In this document: in pieces, positions 1 to 12,554 of the stretch
How positions within the stretch are numbered: position 1 is the stretch's first letter
Layout of the letters: each line of letters starts with the position of its first letter
Source of the DNA: Sclerodactyla briareus
Taxonomy: Eukaryota > Echinodermata > Holothuroidea > Dendrochirotida > Sclerodactylidae
DNA: 64,000 nt
Direction: 5' to 3'
NCBI GenBank assembly: GCA_026419785.1
Contig: JAODTK010004143.1
Location: 124,001 to 188,000, forward strand
Program-made: the position numbers and the translations under genes
Notes under the pieces: model-generated
Told to the model about the DNA's origin: nothing
Database searches by the model: none
What the model saw: the letters and a program-made list of their open reading frames with translations, nothing else

Positions 1-2936
1 AGGTCGGGCGAGGTCAACAATGGCGAGAGATATGTTAGCCAGCTGTCCTTTTTTTTGTGCTAATGTTCAAAGTATCATGAACAAGGTTGATGATTTGCGA
101 TTTTTATTCTCAGGAACCAAGCCTAACGTCATTGGTATTACAGAGTCGTGGTTTGAACAGTGATATTTCCACACCGAAGTTCACCTCCTGGTTTTGTTGT
201 TTCTAGGCAAGATAGGATAGATACTCCCCCGTGGCACTTGTGGTGGAAGTTTTGTGTTATGTGAGGTCTAACTTGAATAGTTTGAGAAGGCCGATATTGG
301 GTGTAAGTTTTGTCAACTTCGGTTTGGTGTGAAATTCCGTCTAACTCATCCGGTATTCCGTTCTTTATTAGTTGCGTTGTGTACCGTTCTCCAAATAGCT
401 TCTGAGACAAACAACTCTTCTTCCGAATGCTTTTCGAAGTTTCTGGGAAGAGTACAATTATTATGGGTGATTGCAATTATCCAGATATTTCTTGGTCTAA
501 TGGTACTAGTGGCATCCATGGAGCGGGCTTTTCAATGTCACGCAGGAATTGTTTTCCTTTCTCAGCATGTATTTTCCTAACCGAAAGCATAATATTTTGG
601 ATTTAGTTTTGAGCAGTGAGCCAGAGTCCCTGGAGATAATTTAGAGAGCTTGGGTAAGCTCGGTGCAAGTGATCACGAAATTTTAACTTTCCATGTGTCT
701 TGTTTCTGTCACTACCCACAGAGTTGAGGCTTGTTCCTTGTTTCGCGAAGGCCGATTGGATGCATTTCCCGTTTTTTTAGCAAAGTAGATTGGCTAACTT
801 GTGTAGAAGTACGAATGCTCTTGACTCTTGGACTGGGTTCATTTGAAAAGGTTAACGAGGTTAGAAAAGTTTACGTTCCTTGATGAAACGTCGCAGTAGA
901 ACAAGAGGCCTTCTTGGATGAAAACGGAAGTTTTTCTGGTGCCATCTAACGTAAGCGACATTTATCGCGACTTTATCGTTCTTCTGGGCCGGTGTCTGAA
1001 TCTTAGATCATTTTCAAAGTTCAGCAAAAGCCTGTCCAGCGGTTAGTTTCTTGTGCTCTAACTTATTTCGAGAGGCAGATTGCCTCTAATATCAAGGAGA
1101 ATCCTCGTGCATTTTTCTCTTATGGAGGGGCAGCATAAAAAAGAAAGTCACGGCAGCATTGGTCCTTTGATAGATTCCCAACCCTCGGGTATTACCATCA
1201 CGATAGCCAGGAATGGCTAAGGTTTTTAATAATTACTTCTCGTCTGTTTTTAACTCATGAAACTTGGATTTTTGTGACCTAGTTGCGGGATTTCTCTCTC
1301 GCAGATTTGGTAATATGGTGTGTTCCGTCTGTTTAGTAAAGGAGAAACTGCAGAAGCTCAAAAGTTGAAAAGCTCCGGGCCTGACGGATTTATCCTTTCT
1401 TTTACTAAAATCCTTTTTGCCGACAGTTTGTCTGTTCCATTAACTGTTATTTTCAATAAGACTCTTCAAGATGGTATTGTTCCGGCTGATTGGGAGGAGA
1501 GCAAAGTTTCTCCTATTTTCAGAAAGGTAAACGGTCTCTTCCGTGTAATTACAGCCAGTCCATCTTACTAGTGTTTGTCTGCCAGGTAACTGGAATCAAT
1601 CATTCGGATCATATGGTTGATTATTTCAATGAGCAAGTCTGATTAAGAAATTCCTCATTATGGGTTCGCGGAAGAATCGTTCGTGTTTGACTAATCTCTG
1701 GAATTTATGAAGATTTTACATGTTCTGTTGACAACGGCAATGCTTTTGATATTATTTTCCTGGACTTTCAGAAAGTTGTTGACAAGGTTCCTCATGAGCG
1801 TCGCTTGCATTTTTTAAGTTGGAGAGCGCTTTGGTATGAGGGGATGTCCTCAGGGTTCGTGAGTGGCTTCATATAGGGAACACTAGTTGTCATTAATGGG
1901 CGGTCGTCTTCTCGGCAAAGGTCACTAGTGGTGTTCCCAGGGATCGGTTCTTGGGCCGCCTCCTGTTTTCTGGCGTATATTGACGATCTTGAAGGTTTCT
2001 GTTGCTTCCAGGGTTAAGAGTTTCGCAGACGATACTAAGTTTTGTATCGGGAGGTCGGTTCGAAGTATGATGGGCTATTGTTCAAGGGATCTGGATAATT
2101 TTCCAATGGCTTCCGACTGCCATGTTTTTCATGTCGACAAGGCAAAGTTTTATGCATGTTGGTTTCACAATCTAACTCTTCCTTCAAGTTTGAATGGCCG
2201 AAATATTCAGGAGGTGATCTCAGAAAAAAACAGATCTGGGTTTGTTTTGATTCCTTCTTTGTAAACCTTCCACAGTGTGCGAAGCTGCTATAAGAGTTAT
2301 TGGATTAGTGGCTTGATTAGACGTCACTAAATCATTTTTGGTAATGATATTGTTGTCAGGCTGTTTAAGCAACTGGTTGAACCGCACCTAGAGTATTCTG
2401 TACAAGTGTGAATCCCTACTTTGGGGGCAAAGACAAGCAGGTAATTGGACGTTCAGCGTATGGCCCACTAGAATATTCACTGGCTGAAAACATTATCTTA
2501 CAGGAAGATTCAGGCGTCTCGGTCTAACTACCATGGGAGCGGAGGCGAATTTCGGGTGACTGGTGGATTCGGGTTTTCAAATTGTCCTGGACTCGATGGC
2601 CGTCCTTCCACTCTTCTTTGAATTTTCCAGTTACTTTTACTGCAAATCGAGGCCACTGTCTCAAGTTTCGTGGCAAGCGCTGCAGATGGACTTCGTAAAT
2701 ATTTTTTCTCTCGCACGATGATCAATGAGTGGAATTGTCTTTCCTGAAATGTTTGTTTGCTCTAGAGTGTGCATGCGTTTCAAAGACAGTCCTTGATTTT
2801 ATTTTTCAGGAATCGAGGGCGTATTATTTAGTTCGAGTTTTTGTTCATTTTTCTTTCCTGGGGTGTTGTGGCGTCGGGGTCGTTTATGATGATTTATGTC
2901 CTTCCTGACCCTTATTCACTAAACTAACAAACTACT
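1..2936 (+). mobile_element. CR1-like non-LTR retrotransposon, near full-length, frame-broken
   Basis: This is a degenerate LINE read in the forward direction. An endonuclease (EEP-type) domain is visible in pieces: an N-terminal part around 20-160 with motif GITESW, GDCNYPDISW around 463-500, LDLVLSS near 600, and a terminal GASDHE at about 663-680. Reverse transcriptase follows: GPDGF near 1378-1395, FLDFQKVVDKVPH at about 1757-1800, and the catalytic FADD at 2022-2033. A C-terminal 'thumb' region includes MINEWN near 2700-2740. The pieces lie in the normal LINE order but in all three frames with stops, so no intact protein can be read. The motif order and the C-terminus resemble CR1-group elements; the exact clade is an inference. 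The 5' end is probably cut by the window edge. Breaks may be decay, sequence error, or both. Confidence 0.85.
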
Positions 2937-4225
2937 TTAGCACATCTTCAAGGAAGCAGGCCCACACAGCAACTCACACTGTATACCTGAGTTATACCGA
3001 TGCCTCCAATCTTTTCCGTCTTGTACTTTCATTTCTAATCACCACTTTCATCCATGAAAATATCCTTCAGTATCTCTTGCAAATAATTTCGATATTTCTT
3101 TCTGCCCTTAATGGGTACGATTTTCTTCTGCTTCTGCTTCTACTAAAACCTCCTACGGTTTCCATATAAAATTATACTTTATGCAGTTCCTTCTCGAATT
3201 CATGTTTTCCAATGTTGTTTACCTTCTCTACCTGATAGAATGGTTGTCCCGTTTTTTCTCTCACCTAACCTTTGCCTGTCACATATATTTCCTTCTCCAA
3301 CGGGCGTTTTTCCTTCTTGCGATTGTTTCACTTGCGTATTCCTAAGAAAAGTATACCATTCCTGTAGTTTTCCATCGATAATTCGCTATGACGAACTGTC
3401 AGTCTTAAAACTAACGTTTTAACGTTTCCTCTATTAAACTACCCTAGACAGCGAGTTATTCCTACCTCCATCCCAGTTGCTCGTGACAATACTGTAGCCG
3501 TGTTATTCTTCTCATGCAACTTTTGTGCTTCCTTATGACGTATAACCTTTACAAAGTGTTCATAACCGATTTGTCTTTACACGACCAGACGTTGGTTACC
3601 ACCCACGTGTTATCACTATGAGCAATGTTCAATGAATGGCCGAGAAGATAATAATTGGCATTTTCCGCAACAAGCCTAATGTTTCCATGCTTGTTGGCGG
3701 GTGATTTCACCGACGTTTTTTTTTGTTTTTAGTGCCTCTCAGTCTGACTTACAACAACAAGTAAGTTAGGTGCGCGCTGTAGTGTTACTTCGGAGAGGGA
3801 AGGGTTGATGAGAGTACTTCGGAAAAATATACAACGATGCTGCCCAGCAACGAATATGGCTGCGAGCTCAGTGAGAATATCGTGAATAATATGAGAGTGA
3901 TCAGTTTAGCGTCAACCCCACGATAATAAGATATACAATAAACCATTTCTATTTGTTCGGGTATTCTAGTAAAATTGATAAGTATCTGACTTGGTGTGAA
4001 TCGAATTCCGCATAGCTCCCTCCTAACTATTCTTTTTTTCAATCACCGCCTTTCAATGATTGCGCGGAATGGGACATCGTACTTGTCTGAGTAACCAATC
4101 GCACTCTTTTCCCGAATAAAAAGCCACTGTCGTTCCGTGAACAACGAATAACAATGGCCCCACTCCCAGCCCCATAGTCAGCCTTCCGAGTCAGAGGGGG
4201 GGGGGGGGGCTGCCCTCAAATAATT
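2937..4225. other. No gene seen; T/C-rich unique-looking sequence
   Basis: Only short open frames occur here and none matches a family I know. The stretch is pyrimidine-rich on the plus strand. A G13 homopolymer sits at its right end (about 4197-4209). Confidence 0.5.
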
Positions 4226-4227
4226 TC

Positions 4228-4345
4228 ACGAGGGCGTCAAAAGGAGGCTTCCCCGTACCTCACCATATCCCCATCGGGAAGGGGGGTGACCTCTTACTTT
4301 ACGAGGGCGTCGAAAAAGGCAGGCTTCTTCGTACCTCACCATATC
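4228..4345 (+). repeat. Two-copy tandem repeat of about 68 bp
   Basis: The text 'acgagggcgtc' followed by 'gtacctcaccatatcc' occurs at about 4230-4272 and again at 4301-4346. The copies are separated by a short G-rich linker. Confidence 0.75.
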
Positions 4346-5960
4346 CAAATTGACATCAATGCCATCCGCGCCAACTTATATTCGCGAATTATTCTTTTTT
4401 TTTTTCCACTTTTACGAATTTTTTAGGGTTTTTCACCATTTCTTCTCGTTTTTCCCCTTCCCTCGCCTCCTTCATGAAATTCCCTGTTTGAGCCTTTCGA
4501 TTAGACGATTTGCGTCTCGATCTTTTTCAGGGGCCCCATGCCCCGCACTAGTTACGCCATTGCCTACGTCATTCCCTCTAGCCATAACCTAATATTTGAG
4601 GAGGGCTTCCATCTGTATTACATTATTATCCATTCCTCATTGAAATGCATTCCTTGAAGATTGGAAAAAATTTGTCCCACATTATTATTATTCAAATCCG
4701 AACTCACACGGGTGTGAAAACAGTATTTTCCTGGTCATAGAACTGATCTTGATATCCGAGCCGGTTGCTATTTTGTTTGGCGAACAAAATGCGGAATAAT
4801 TCTATTCCGCTCATTTCTTCCGCTTTGCTCAGTTCCCCGCACAAGACAAGTATCCCCTACCACACACTAACGAACTGGGTGCTGAACAAAATCGTTTCGA
4901 GTGGGAGAACCTGGTACTCCTAATTTTTTCCTCTCTTTTCCGAGTCGTTAGAGACGGCCGCATCTCTCTCCTGTGCGGTATGACCAGTTTTTTTCGGTTC
5001 CGCCTGGCGTACATACTGAAGGCTAATATCGAATTAGTACATGGGAGGATTTATTCACTTTCTAGCTGGGGACAATATTATTGATCCCAGTACAATAAGC
5101 AATACACACAAAGTGTTCCAAAATGAACAAAAGACAAGTCTCGGATGATGTCAGTACTGTTGTATAGCATGGGTCGATACTGCCACAGTGTCACTCTGAA
5201 GCCTGAAGGTTTGGAAGCCAGTATGTAGGTCATGGGTCAAATGACGGACTGTGTCGAAAATGGGAATGTATTTCGCCTTCCATCAGCAACAGTCAGATAT
5301 TTAAAACCGTTCATCAATACAACGACATCAGTGTATCGAACGACTAGATTGATTCGATTGGTTGATTGATTGAAGGTGAGCAGTAGCTTCCGATTGATTG
5401 GATCTGATTCTGATCTATCGGTCCTAAATGACGTAATTCTGGACCCATAGAATTTGAACTAGCTGTTCACCTACTTCAACAACCATCCTAAGGGACTGAC
5501 CGAAGTTAATACAACAGAACATTGCCCTCTGTCTATTTGTGCCACTGGCAACTTGTCTCGTCTTGCTAAAGCTCTCCTATGAAACGCATGAATATAGATA
5601 TTACTCTTAACGATTTGCGATATCTCAAGTTGATTCGAACCCGTCTTCCGACATAGGCCTGCGGTCATCTTCGTTGTCTTCGATTACAGTTCAAGGACTC
5701 CGAGACACCTTCCATCAACTCGATGGCCAAAACAAGTCTTCAATTTATAGGACAGCTCAAATAGTTATTGATTGTATCCGGGGCTAAAAACCATAGCCCC
5801 ACTGATAGCACGCACAGTGTACTCACGTTCTAGGTATTGAGCCAACTGCTCCGCGAATATCAAAATATCTAGAAAACACACACATGTGGAATCAAATATT
5901 GAGAGCCAGGTAGATGGTTTGAACGTGAATAGTCTCATCGTGAATTGTGGAGTATTGCAA
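4346..5960. other. No gene seen
   Basis: Short open frames only. A small GATT-rich patch lies at about 5348-5400. No splice-bounded coding segment or transposon motif was recognised. Confidence 0.5.
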
Positions 5961-5961
5961 C

Positions 5962-5963
<2 letters not shown>

Positions 5964-5993
<30 letters not shown>

Positions 5994-6023
5994 CATAATA
6001 ATAATAATAATAAAATAATAATA

Positions 6024-6054
<31 letters not shown>
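5964..6054 (+). repeat. (AAT)n microsatellite
   Basis: About 90 bp of AAT/ATA trinucleotide repeats with a few single-base interruptions. Confidence 0.97.
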
Positions 6055-6057
<3 letters not shown>

Positions 6058-8190
6058 CAGAAGGAGGCCAATATCCATATTCGTCACACATATCACCGAT
6101 TATTAAAGATTGTTCACGGGGGAAGTACCCACATTTTGATAAAAAGTTGTTCCGATGTCAAACAGTTCTACAACCGTACCTTTGACTGAGAAGGATGGTG
6201 GAAATTTTCATCCCAGGAATCAAATTTGAACAGAAATACATTTAGAAACGCGCTAGTGGTAATTGCCCCAAGAAGATCCGTATGCCGACAATCCATGGTC
6301 ACGGAGTGAGAAATAATGTCCGAAATGTGGTTTTCCAATACAATGAAACGTGGCCTGAAATGACAACTCAGCCCTTTGCCTATTTCAACCTGGTATATTT
6401 TACCATTGTTATTCAGTGGTTTCCCTAACGCTATCATGCCCAATTTCTACAACGGAACTGTTTAACTTCAATCATTTATTTACTCCAGAAATGCCTCAGT
6501 CTGATCCCATCAATCAAAGCATAATTCGTAATCAACCTAGAGAACGAATTATTCACATTATACTATAAACGACCTTTCCTCTCTGAGAGCCGCGAATAAT
6601 CCTGATAATATATTTAATCAAGTACACTTTAGATATCCCCCTCTTTCGTTGTGTTGTGACCTTCAGGTATATTGATTGATAACACGAGGAACATTCTGCT
6701 CTAAGGAGTATTGCGCAATTATTTTTTGTGCGTACAAGTATGGAATATTACGTATGTGTATACCCTATTCAATATTTAGGAAAGTGTTTTAGGATGAGCC
6801 TTTGCGCAGCTGTAATGATAGCCGGAACTTTCGTGTATATGCGTGGACTGTGTTTAGAATGAGCACATATTTATGTGGCCCAGACTGGCCTTGGCATCCC
6901 GACACTGCCCTATATTATTAATAATAGTTCCATCTACCCCTTCTTTAGATACACTCTGTTCTGCCGTAGCAGCAGCAAGAATAGTTCTACCTCCTTACCA
7001 CTGAATGATCTCTCTCATACAATATTAGATCGTAGTGATTTCCATGTAAGTCTAATATATCTGAACCGCTAGCGATAATCACGGTACGGTAGTAATTGGA
7101 TCACGTCCCAAAGGAGTTCCTTGATTAGGAGTTCATTATACGGTAATCACTACATATATTCTGACACCTAATCGAGGAACACGGGACGGTGTTGTAGCAA
7201 ACTGCGATCACATTCTATAGCGGGTTCAGTGGTTCGAAGCTAGCGTGTGAAATCAAAGTAGCAAGTTCGATTCCTCCTCAGCTTCTTACAAGGAAATGAT
7301 CGACATGCTAGGTAGACCGCTTAAATTAACGGGAGCGTTCCGTATTGGTATGTTTTATCTCCAGGTTATTCTTGTTAACAGCTGGCATTTCACCCTACTC
7401 AGCCGGTTAGCTCTGATGAGAAGGCCTACAGGAAGGAACAATTAAATTTGTTCAAACAATTTCTTTCTGTTCTAAACCTTTCGATTAAGAGTATAATAAG
7501 AGTATAAGAGTATGAACGCGTTCAAAAGCGATGTCAAAATAGTGTGCAATATTGTACCAAAATAGCGTATAAACCGATAAATACATAATCTGGAGCAGAC
7601 TATGAGACATAGACCTCCGTAGATGTGTTATATATTTTGTTCACACAGTGAGGAGCTTTTTAGTCTTATAAATCGTTTGCGTTATGTGTATCACGTGGCT
7701 GTTATGTGGAGTTTCGTCAGGCACGGAATCTATGGCAGGTCTAATTCACCATCCATACCAGTATGGGGCTCACATATGAGGGAGAACCACTGAAATCAAC
7801 TATGTTAAACCAGAATAGTGGCGTTTTGAAGCGTACAAGTTCTTCCTACATCAGATAGGAATTAGAGGTATGTGACTCCATCGTTCAATGTTGTTCAACT
7901 AAAACAGTGTAAGTTTCCATCCACTCTAATCCGGGTTTATCGGATACGCTTTGCTAGTTCCACGCGACACGTGTATGAAAGGGTATTCTCGCTGCCTTTG
8001 ATAATCATATCTTTTATCTTTTGTTCGTTTCTTCGACTCCCAACATACAGACTTATGACCCGGGACCTGAGAAAGAAAATTATTTACAACAGAAACCTGC
8101 CAGCTATTTGTATCAATTCCAGCTCAAGTCGACTAAAATGCATGATTGTTCCAGGAGATAACTAGAAAATGTCGGGCGGGTAAACCGCCA
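6055..8190. other. Mostly featureless; possible tRNA-like relic near 7.2 kb
   Basis: No coding family is recognised. The only structured candidate is the tRNA-like piece listed separately at 7213-7289. Confidence 0.45.
7213..7289 (+). pseudogene. tRNA-like relic (possible SINE head)
   Basis: A plausible A-box/D-arm (TTCAGTGGTTCGAAGC) is followed about 35 bp later by a good B-box (AGTTCGATTCC). The acceptor stem does not pair well, so this is a decayed tRNA or tRNA-derived SINE at best, or chance. Confidence 0.3.
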
Positions 8191-8369
8191 GACGTATATA
8201 TCCCCGCATCTTTTATTCAGAAATTTGGTGAACGTGAAACCAGACAATATTCGTAGAAAGAAGACATTTATAGACTTGTGAAGCGACAACGTTTACAGGT
8301 AAATGGGTCAGCCAAATGCAATTGTTAATTGTACGAGGCACCCTAAGACCACGGACAAGGTGCGTCCTT

Positions 8370-9430
8370 AAATAAGCACATTTATTCAAGATTCGATCGA
8401 CCTTCACCACATGACCACCCACCCGACAGAGGTCAAATTCAGGTCAGAGGTCACACACATGCAGGTCAACAATTATATCACAATGTTGAACCATCCAGCC
8501 TTCGCAGATATTCAATTCTCCGATTATAGCCCCAACACAGTTTTTGACCCCTAAGTGACCTCGAATGGACTTTAATGATATGACAGGATTGTATGAGAAT
8601 TGGTACTCCCCATGTGATACATCCACTCCTAGGAGCATTTTGCATTCTGATGAACACACCCAGTGCTATTGCCGAAAAGTACTGAAATCAGTTTTGGACC
8701 CCTAAGTTACCTGTATTGACCTCAACCATGGCGGTTTTTATGAGAATTGTTACACTCCATGTGATGCATACAATCCTAGAAGTATATTGCATGCCAAGAA
8801 AATGTTCAATGTTATTGCCAAAAAGGTATAAATTGAACTTTGACCACTTCTAACTACCAAAGTAACGTTCCGAGCGAAGCGAGGAGTTGGTTTCCCTCCA
8901 TAAAGCGCACAAAGCTCTATCACATATCCAAAACTAACCAGTATCTATTTTTTTTGCCCGTAACTCCGTAAATAAGCACATTCATTCAAGATTACGACCG
9001 CTAACCACATGGGCACCCCCGACAGAGGTCAAATTCAGGTCAGAGGTCACACACATGCAGGTCAACAATTATATCACAATGGTGAACCATCCAGCCTTCG
9101 CAGATATTCAATTCTTCGATTATAGCAAAAAACAGTTCTTTACCCCTAAGTGACCTCGAATGTCCTTTAATGATATGAAGTTCTGATGAGAATTGGTACT
9201 CCCCATGTGATACATCCACTCCTAGGAGCATTTTGCATTCTGATGAACACACCCAGTGCTATTGCCGAAAAGTACTGAAATCAGTTTTTGACCCCTAAGC
9301 GACCTTTAATGAACTTCATGACATGGCGGTTTTTAGGAAAATTGTTTACACTCCATGTGATGCATCCACTCCTAGAAGCATAATGCATTCCAATGACATG
9401 TCCAATGTTATTGCGAAAAAAGTATTAAAC
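8370..9430 (+). repeat. Direct ~597 bp duplication built of ~155 bp monomers
   Basis: The phrase starting GACAGAGGTCAAATTCAGG occurs at 8424 and 9021, an offset of 597 bp, with long near-identical flanks. Within each copy the line 'gacccctaagt...ccatgtgat.catcc' recurs at about 155 bp spacing. Small minus-strand open frames here (8444-8659 and 9040-9252) are near-copies of each other only because the DNA is duplicated. Confidence 0.85.
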
Positions 9431-10059
9431 TCATCATTTTGACTGATCAGGATAACTATATGCAAATTAGTCCCACAAATTTACCCTCAGTGATCTTGAC
9501 GCTATTGAATAAATTATCAGGACTGCGTAGTAGGTCCTATTCACAAAGTTTCGTCAAAATCCTAAAGTTGAGAAAATAATGCATTAATATGGCTAATTAT
9601 GCTAACGAATATTAAATAACACACATAATGACCTTCAGTGATTTCAACGCAATTGATAAATTTATCGGGATGTTAGAAGGTCCTACTCACCAAGTTTCGT
9701 GAGAATCCAACAAGTTTATAAATTTGCCAATTGCTAAGGGCCAACTATTATGCGAATTAGTCATGCAAGTTGACCTCCACTGACCTCGGCCACATTAGGA
9801 AAATTCATCGGCATGATAGTTGGCCTATTCACCAAGTTTCATGAAATCAATGAAGTTTGAAATATAACAGACATTATGCTATAATTTTTTGTTTTAGGCT
9901 ACTGGCCAAAGAAATGCAAACTTGACCTCGGATGACCTTGAAATTGTCGTCAGTTGTCGGCTCAACACAACTACCCACAACCACCACGTGCGTGTAAATC
10001 GCACGAACATCGGATTATCTAAAAGTGGTAACGAATGAGAGCGCTAACGCCTAAAGTTT

Positions 10060-10091
10060 CCGGCGGCGGCGGCGGCGGCGGAGGCGGCGGA
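10060..10091 (+). repeat. (GGC)n short tract
   Basis: About ten GGC/GGA units just upstream of the right end of the inverted-repeat element. Confidence 0.9.
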
Positions 10092-10148
10092 CACACAGTC
10101 AAAACCATAATATCCCGAACACTTATCAGTGTTTGCGGGGATATAATA

Positions 10149-12290
10149 ACGAATTAGCCTTGTACACACACTAGAGGTGTAAGCGCGTGCAGGGTTACTA
10201 AGAACCGACGAGGGACATCGAGGGCGGATTCTTACTAGGACAGATTAGAATACGGGCAAAACATAAATGTCCATTATATCGAGTGTTACTTCAATAAGGA
10301 AAACAAACACTCTCTGGGTATTATTCATTACTTTTCCAAGCCCTTCTGTTACAAACATGTTAACCTGATTTGTAACAATTGGTAATATATACAAACAGAC
10401 AATAAATCGGGCTCACGACGAAGTTTTGTGGTCGGTCATCAGAAGACCATTTGAATACATTATACTATGTTTGTTGACGGAGCAGTGTGGGCGTCCTCCC
10501 CTCGTGTCCAGATATCGATCCGGTAATACACCGATTACCAAAGGCTGTTCGTTCAGTCGAGTAATGGAAGGATAAGGGTCAAGTAGACGCTACTGTGTTA
10601 TGTTAGGTACCCTTGAAAAACGCGATTCTGGACATTATAATTTACTTCAATCGTCATCTTGATATACGGCTACGCTAGGTTTCTCATCCATTCCCTAAAC
10701 TTGAACTCCCAGATTTGTAGGACAAGCAGAATGTGATGCGGAATATTCCTGATGATTTTCTGAAGCCTTCCAACTGCAAGTGCCTCTAAAAAAGGCGCTC
10801 GATTCCTTATGAAGGATGCCCAGGCATACTTTCCGAACATATAACCGTTACTAGGATTGGAAACACATCTGCAAATTCAGAAAATGTGGCTTACTTGATC
10901 TGTCCTGAGAAGTAAATCAGGCTCGCGGCGAATATTTCGGGTATTTGTCACGGAGGTCGTTAACGTGTATCGACCTGCTAATGGATTGCTGTCGAACGAT
11001 CGAAAAATAGCTGATCAAGATGAATATATATCGTAGCCTGTACTGTCATGATACCTGATAGTATTTTGAGAGATTTGGCCTGTAGATCATAATTGAGATG
11101 GTCCCTATAATATATGAACTTACGTTTGGGATTTGTCTCAACTCTGGCGTAACGTGCCCAATTCCCTAATCGAATCGTGAATTGAGAAACAGAGGTGGAA
11201 GCGATAAGAGAGGTCGATAAATTCCGCCTGTGGTTAATAGGCCAATCTTCCAAATAATGAATGCAACTTCCTCGCTAATGGACTAAATAGAATCCGAATG
11301 AATAGTTTTGGTACTCCTCTTCTTGAAGCAACAATTGAAGATACATTCTGGGAAAAGAAAAACAAAACACACTTTATGTATTACGAACAGGATACGGTGA
11401 ATGCATGTGGGCGGGGAATCTAGAATAACATACTCTTACACCTGTCTTAGGGTTATGTTGGGATAACGGAAGATGCATATTGTTAGTTCGTACTCCTGGA
11501 AGGAGGATTCGAAAAAGTGAACGTTTATCACAGAAAATGCACAGAAAAATGTTCAGTTGGTCACTTTTGTTCTCTATATGTGAAGACATTTAAACACGTT
11601 ACCGTGCAAGTTGATCTATGAGGTAATTAGGATTCCGTTTCAATAAGGTGAATAAACCCGTATGTGTTACATGTCCAGGTAGCACATACGGATCATACGA
11701 CCGCAATACGGCAATCGGCCGAGCTCAGTTATTGCGATGCGAATACACACGAATCCAACTGCCTTATACATTACAATGAGGCCCATACTCAGAGAGTGCC
11801 TCCGAGTGTCTCAACAGTAATCATGTTCTTCAAGCAGGTGAATCGACCAATCGAGTGTTTTGCCGACTTGAGGATGAAAATTCTTGATGTGTTGTATCGA
11901 GGCCTGTAATTACATTATTCTGCCACGGCAATCTAAGACGGATATAAGTTGTCTATCTCATGGGGCACAGGCAGTGATCTGTTAAGGCTTGGAGATGACA
12001 GGTTTTCCAGCCGGCCTGCAAGATTAGTCTAGGTACTAGATAGATACGGCTAGAGCTATCCCCCTCTTTTCCGCGCGCCCACGCATCGGCCATAATTCAA
12101 TCAAAGCGATTTGGAAGATTAGGTCAATTGTCGTCATCAATCGTTAGGAAGACCGTGATGTGAGTTTTGAATATAGACTTGCGAGGTGCCTTAAGAAATC
12201 GGCCAGCTGCTTGAAATTTCCCGATATAATTGAAATTTGAGTATGCCTCATTTATGAACAAAAAGGGGGTAGATAATCTCCAAAACACAA
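10149..12290. other. No gene seen
   Basis: Short open frames only (the longest is under 95 codons) and no recognised family. A weakly repeated phrase 'aaatc.ggctc.cg.cgaa' occurs near 10405 and 10915, possibly an old repeat pair. Confidence 0.45.
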
Positions 12291-12299
12291 TAGGCCAAT

Positions 12300-12535
12300 C
12301 CTACATACTTGGGTGAGAGGTCGTTTTCTTGTTCTTCTGCTGAGGTTTGGAACAGTCTTCCGCAGCATCGTAGGTCTGCACCGTCTGCTGGTAATTTGGC
12401 CAGTTTAAGAGAGCATTGCAGACACACCTTTTTCAGGTATCGTTTCACTAGGATTGGTTGTTCTCGCAGGGCACTGAGAGCGCCTTCGGGCGGATACCGG
12501 CGCCTTATAAATGTACACTATCATTATACTAAACG
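12300..12535 (+). mobile_element. L2-type LINE 3' end (truncated copy)
   Basis: Forward translation from about 12309 gives GERSFSCSSAEVWNSLPQ, the conserved end of L2/CR1-group ORF2 reverse transcriptases, and then about 25 further residues of that tail. It is followed by a terminal hairpin in which GAGAGCGCCTTCGGG pairs imperfectly with CGGCGCCTTATAAAT (12468-12512). This 'GCGC...GCGCyaTATAAAT' ending is typical of L2-like 3' ends. The rest of the element is missing, as expected for 5'-truncated insertion. Confidence 0.75.
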
Positions 12536-12554
12536 AGATGTGAAACATTAGCGT

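Larger units (their letters stand above)
8195..10148 (+). mobile_element. ~1.95 kb non-autonomous element with inverted ends and internal tandem monomers
   Basis: The left end reads TATATATCCCCGC (8195-8207). The right end reads GCGGGGATATAATA (10135-10148), nearly its reverse complement. Just inside the right end is an imperfect palindrome (about 10110-10144) preceded by a GGC-rich tract and the phrase ACACACAGTCAAAACC. The interior has two direct copies of a ~600 bp segment (about 8370-8840 and 8967-9430), each built from ~155 bp monomers with the phrase GACCCCTAAGTGACCT. These are followed by more diverged 'TGACCT...ACCAAGTTTCGT' units (9470-9900). There is no transposase, so it would be a non-autonomous DNA element or satellite-like composite. 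Repeats of this TGACCT style are, from general knowledge, common in marine invertebrate genomes. Confidence 0.65.

Noticed and set aside
5964-6054. CRISPR-like regular repeats
   Set aside because: This is a simple trinucleotide repeat without spacers. No CRISPR array exists in the window and the DNA is eukaryotic.
8444-9252. Two similar small minus-strand proteins starting MCSSECKMLLG
   Set aside because: They are similar only because the underlying DNA is a direct repeat. Diverged monomers do not keep the frame.
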